From: Sphingobacterium sp. UBA2700
Lineage (GTDB): Bacteria > Bacteroidota > Bacteroidia > Sphingobacteriales > Sphingobacteriaceae
DNA length: 64,000 nt
Direction of reading: 5' to 3'
Assembly: GCA_002354335.1 (NCBI GenBank)
Contig: DELI01000025.1
Span: 1-64,000 of the forward strand
The stretch's first letter is position 1. Each line of letters begins with the position of its first letter. Positions 62,784 through 64,000 of this stretch are shown here, one piece after another. The position numbers were made by a program, and so were the translations under genes. The notes beneath the pieces are model-generated. The model made no database searches. It saw only the letters and a program-made list of their open reading frames with translations, and was not told where the DNA came from.

Positions 62784-63374
62784 ATGAAATTTTTCTTATT
62801 TACGCCCATACTATTGTTCATTCTTTTATCCTGCCAGTCTGGCAAAAAGCCACAGGAAGTTAAAGATACAGCGCGAACATTGCCAAAGCTAGATACCCAT
62901 GTTAGGGATATCCCGCAGGATGGAGGTTCAGCAATCGACCTAACAGCAATTCCGGAGAAGTCGCTACCCTATACCGACTCGACCAATTTTGATAATTTCA
63001 ACAATCATGGAATCTCCAATCCAGCATTGATTAGCGCAATAAAGTTCGAGGGAGAATTCGAAAATGTGCAGGATGTCAGGATTCGTTATAAATTAAATTT
63101 TTCAGATGATATCACCGGCCTGGTTGTGACTTATCCAATAGGCGAGCACGAGCTCAATACCACCCTTTTATTGCTTAACAAGGAACTGAAGTTGGTCGAT
63201 CAGATGGACATCGCTTATGACGAAATTGCCGAGTCAGCGATACGTGAAATTAGCCTGATTGAAAAAGAGAAGCTAAGCATAGAACATTGGAATTACTTCT
63301 CCGACGAACCTACGGTAGAGAAGAAGGTTTATCAAATCCGCCAAGATGGAAAGTTGCAGTCTATCAAAAATTAA
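62784..63374 (+). CDS. Putative lipoprotein of unknown function
   Basis: A 196-residue protein with lipobox FILLSC (C17) and a Ser/Asp-rich linker. The C-terminal 110 residues look like a single beta-rich domain (IRYKLNFSDDITGLVVTYPI). I recognise no family. It has no obvious operon partner and overlaps the convergent EamA gene by 4 bases. Confidence 0.7.
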   Translation: MKFFLFTPILLFILLSCQSGKKPQEVKDTARTLPKLDTHVRDIPQDGGSAIDLTAIPEKSLPYTDSTNFDNFNNHGISNPALISAIKFEGEFENVQDVRIRYKLNFSDDITGLVVTYPIGEHELNTTLLLLNKELKLVDQMDIAYDEIAESAIREISLIEKEKLSIEHWNYFSDEPTVEKKVYQIRQDGKLQSIKN

Positions 63375-64000
63375 TGGTTACGGCTGAACAGAGTCGTGCC
63401 TATGCTTGCCAGGACGACGCAGGCAATAGATAACCACTGCAATCCTGTCAAGGTCTCGTTCAGAAATAATAATCCAGATAGTGCCGCAAATGCGGGCTGA
63501 AGACTAGTCAAGATAGAAAAAGTCTTGGCGGGCAATTGTTTTAAAGCGACCATATCCAAAGAAAAAGGAAGAGCGCTTGATAGAATAGCAACGCCTAAAC
63601 CCTGAGCAAATAACAAAGGGGTAATCTTCGCAAGTTGACCATCCCAAATCGCAAAAGGAATAATAAAGGCAGCAGCAATCAGCATTCCTGTAGATACCGC
63701 ATCTTTGCTATTCATCACTTTAGAAACTTTGCCTCCCATGATGATGTAGAGTGCCCAAAAAGCGCCAGCCAAAAAGGCGAGGAATAAACCCAGTAGATCC
63801 AGATCTCCGGTTCCCCATGGAACAATAAGCAAAATACCTGCGCAAGCCAACATCGCCCATACGATATCCAGAAGCTTTCTAGATAGGACCAATGCTAAAA
63901 ACAAAGGACCAACAAATTCTATCGTGACACCCAAACCTAAAGGAATCCGCTGAATTGCCATGTAGAAAATAAGATTCATGGCCGCAATCCCCAAACCATA
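63371..64000 (-). CDS. EamA family transporter (RhtA-like), partial
   Basis: The gene continues beyond the window edge, so its start is missing. The visible 210 or so residues hold about seven helices and an EamA repeat with MVALKQLPAKTFSILTSLQP and ALSGLLFLNETLTGLQWLSI, the RhtA-type drug/metabolite exporter pattern (threonine, homoserine). The first readable codons are Tyr-Gly-Leu-Gly-Ile. Confidence 0.88.
   Translation of the reverse strand, partial: YGLGIAAMNLIFYMAIQRIPLGLGVTIEFVGPLFLALVLSRKLLDIVWAMLACAGILLIVPWGTGDLDLLGLFLAFLAGAFWALYIIMGGKVSKVMNSKDAVSTGMLIAAAFIIPFAIWDGQLAKITPLLFAQGLGVAILSSALPFSLDMVALKQLPAKTFSILTSLQPAFAALSGLLFLNETLTGLQWLSIACVVLASIGTTLFSRNH

Overview
The window looks like chromosome from a member of the Bacteroidota, most likely a Sphingobacteriaceae species such as Sphingobacterium. 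Four things point there: the many perfect TAnnTTTG -7 promoter elements with few Shine-Dalgarno sequences; the long Bacteroidota form of NusB (316 aa); the RND permease fused to an outer-membrane factor; and a small HDDDYDQD-type protein in front of the czc genes. Composition is moderately AT-rich. No phage, insertion sequence, CRISPR array or rRNA operon was seen.

Layout. 1-2600: a heptad-repeat locus, then arginase and ornithine aminotransferase (arginine catabolism) divergent from an Lrp/AsnC regulator. 3.1-5.9 kb: a bacteriophytochrome kinase with the heme oxygenase that makes its biliverdin chromophore. 6.1-12.2 kb: a CzcA/CusA-type metal efflux system. 12.3-19.3 kb: lysoplasmalogenase-like protein, amino-acid permease, feoA-feoB-FeoB-associated peptide facing a MarR regulator, ZIP transporter and PAP2 phosphatase. 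19.4-24.4 kb: GlmM, two secreted or lipoprotein unknowns, an SRPBCC membrane protein, and ribosomal proteins L21/L27.

24.4-33.05 kb is the accessory part: a four-gene Wadjet/MksBEFG-like SMC defence operon, a Panacea-type toxin-antitoxin pair, a tRNA-Ala, and the 3' stump of a DUF3857/transglutaminase-type gene. It sits between rpmA and an ABC exporter, and the stump suggests DNA was lost or exchanged there.

33-42.5 kb: ABC exporter, a leucine-dehydrogenase-like protein lacking the catalytic lysine, nusB-DUF1573-yajC, rlmF, a CPA1 antiporter, a second heptad-repeat locus, and an ANT(6)-like nucleotidyltransferase. 42.5-50.9 kb: purL, YbbR-coaE-MBL exonuclease, a 38-aa membrane peptide, a sulfatase, and two identical tRNA-Phe genes. 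51-55.5 kb: mnmA and a glycolytic operon pfkA-kinase-gapA facing a NUDIX-fold regulator whose NUDIX box is degenerate. 56.4-62.6 kb: tetR-tolC-hlyD-acrB multidrug efflux operon. The window ends inside an EamA transporter.

Two repeat families stand out and are not explained by the genes: inverted arrays of 7-bp TTAGNNN units around a conserved core (two loci, 40 kb apart), and 11-bp CCCAATNNAAA arrays attached to a hairpin (two loci, 30 kb apart). The best candidates for something new are the heptad elements, the Wadjet-like operon with its neighbouring toxin-antitoxin pair, and the dehydrogenase paralogue with an altered active site.
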